DNA from: Welwitschia mirabilis
Taxonomy: Eukaryota; Gnetophyta; Gnetopsida; Welwitschiales
Assembly (NCBI GenBank): GCA_051453625.1
Contig: JBOZIK010000001.1
Coordinates: forward strand, 196,002,227 to 196,023,769
DNA length: 21,543 nucleotides
Direction of reading: 5' to 3'
Shown here: positions 20,870 to 21,543 of the stretch, in pieces
How the letters are laid out: each line of letters begins with the position of its first letter
Position numbering within the stretch: position 1 is the first letter of the stretch
Notes under the pieces: generated by a model
The model's input: only the letters and a program-made list of their open reading frames with translations
Database searches by the model: none
Told to the model about the DNA's origin: nothing
Translations under genes and position numbers: made by a program

Positions 20870-21543
20870 AATAAGGTTGATTTTAATTCATCTTCAAAGT
20901 TAAACTCAGTTCCTATGTCGTTTTCAACAGCATCAAAAACTCTAATGGTAAACTGTTTATTACCAAAATGACATCCTATCATCCCGAATTGTGTGTCAAT
21001 GATACAATGGATAGTTGCATCAAAGGCTCTTCTTAAAAGAAGTGGATAACCTCCATCATGTTATATCTCAATGATGATAACATCTATGGGGTAAAAGGCT
21101 TCCTTAACTTGGATAACTAGATCCTTGATAATTCCTAATGGTTTCTCGATTGAGGTGTTAGCCAATTCCAAGATAATTCATGTAGGTTGTATTCTGTTTT
21201 ATAACCTAAGTCTCTTACATATGTGGATAGGCATGATGTTTACACTTGCTCCTATGTTAATTAAATATTTTTGAATTCTTTTGTTTTCTTCTAAGGTAAT
21301 ACTCACAGTTGTAGCTTCAAGGTATTTGAATTTAGGACACTTTTTCATGACTAGGTTGGAAAGAGATTGAGCAAGAAAAACTTTGTCAGGAATCATATGT
21401 TTTTATTTTCTTCTTACTAAGTCATTCCATAACTTATAATATTTAGGATTTTCTTACAAGAGTTTCCAAAAAGGAAAGTTGATGTTTACCTCTTGCATCA
21501 AAGTTTTCAGGTGTTCATCAAAGGGAGGATTTGTATTCAATCG
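20870..21543 (-). pseudogene. Gypsy gag tail and aspartic protease relic
   Basis: At the right edge FDEHLKTLMQEVNINFPFWK, a stop, then ENPKYYKLWNDLVRRK resembles the conserved IPF-x-EAL-x-QMPKY-x-KFLKD segment between gag and protease. The stretch 21396-21199 holds YLINIGASVNIMPIHICKRL, the protease active site; the usual DLGAS or DIGAS appears as NIGAS, so the catalytic Asp is Asn. After a frameshift, ELANTSIEKPLGIIKDLVIQ, FYPIDVIIIE, a stop and GGYPLLLRRAFDATIH match the flap and the ILGRPFL block. The protease would process the polyprotein; here it is inactive. Confidence 0.82.

Larger units (their letters stand above)
17830..21543 (-). mobile_element. Broken Ty3/gypsy retrotransposon, Athila/Tat-like, cut by the right edge
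   Basis: The internal region reads right to left in the order gag tail, protease, reverse transcriptase, RNase H, H2C2 finger, integrase core, SH3-like tail. That order (integrase after RNase H) is diagnostic of Ty3/gypsy. The tail shows no chromodomain. Motifs such as IGASVNIMP, CNAPGTF, IFSDMIE and GIDFVGP are closest to the non-chromoviral Athila/Tat group as I know it. Stops and frameshifts occur throughout and at least two catalytic residues are lost, so it cannot move by itself. The 5' LTR and most of gag lie beyond position 21543. Confidence 0.88.

Overview
The window looks like nuclear DNA from a seed plant with a large, repeat-laden genome. A conifer or other gymnosperm is my guess, but the sequence does not prove it. 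The evidence is one clearly recognisable plant gene with spliceosomal GT-AG introns (one of 4.9 kb), AT-rich intergenic DNA, and decayed plant transposons of at least three classes. A run of exactly 100 N (14531-14630) marks an assembly join of unknown true length.

Layout from left to right. Positions 131-1913 (minus strand) carry a dead hAT-type transposase with a BED zinc finger, a DUF659-like region and hAT core motifs. Positions 1914-3733 hold no recognisable gene; a cluster of small inverted repeats lies at 2836-2942. Positions 3734-11057 (plus strand) carry seven exons encoding the C-terminal 196 residues of casein kinase 2 catalytic subunit alpha (CK2 alpha). The roughly 142 N-terminal residues are not in the window, so either a very long intron containing the hAT relic separates them, or the gene is partial here. 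The 4.9 kb third intron of this set contains a decayed Ty1/copia gag (7895-8275), a duplicated 100-bp block with a TATA-like core upstream of it, and a (GT)17 microsatellite.

Downstream of the kinase, 11058-13317 has nothing I can name. A second decayed copia fragment (protease end to pre-integrase) lies at 13318-13632. A possible A-tailed retroposon end on the minus strand follows at 13851-14350, then the N gap. Positions 14631-17829 are AT-rich noncoding DNA, which I suspect is the 3' noncoding part or LTR of the next element. Positions 17830-21543 hold a long, broken Ty3/gypsy polyprotein on the minus strand, of Athila/Tat-like type. Its order is gag tail, protease, reverse transcriptase, RNase H, H2C2 zinc finger, integrase core and SH3-like tail. 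It continues past the right edge.

The CK2 alpha exons are the only coding sequence that looks functional: reading frame, splice phases and catalytic residues are all kept. The other recognisable coding material is transposon debris with stops, frameshifts and lost catalytic residues. I found no new multi-gene system. The observations most worth testing are an in-frame, stop-free 78-nt intron between two CK2 exons, a short self-complementary motif recurring in the presumed LTR region and inside the gypsy pol region, and the small inverted repeats upstream of the kinase exons. No tRNA, rRNA or CRISPR array was seen.
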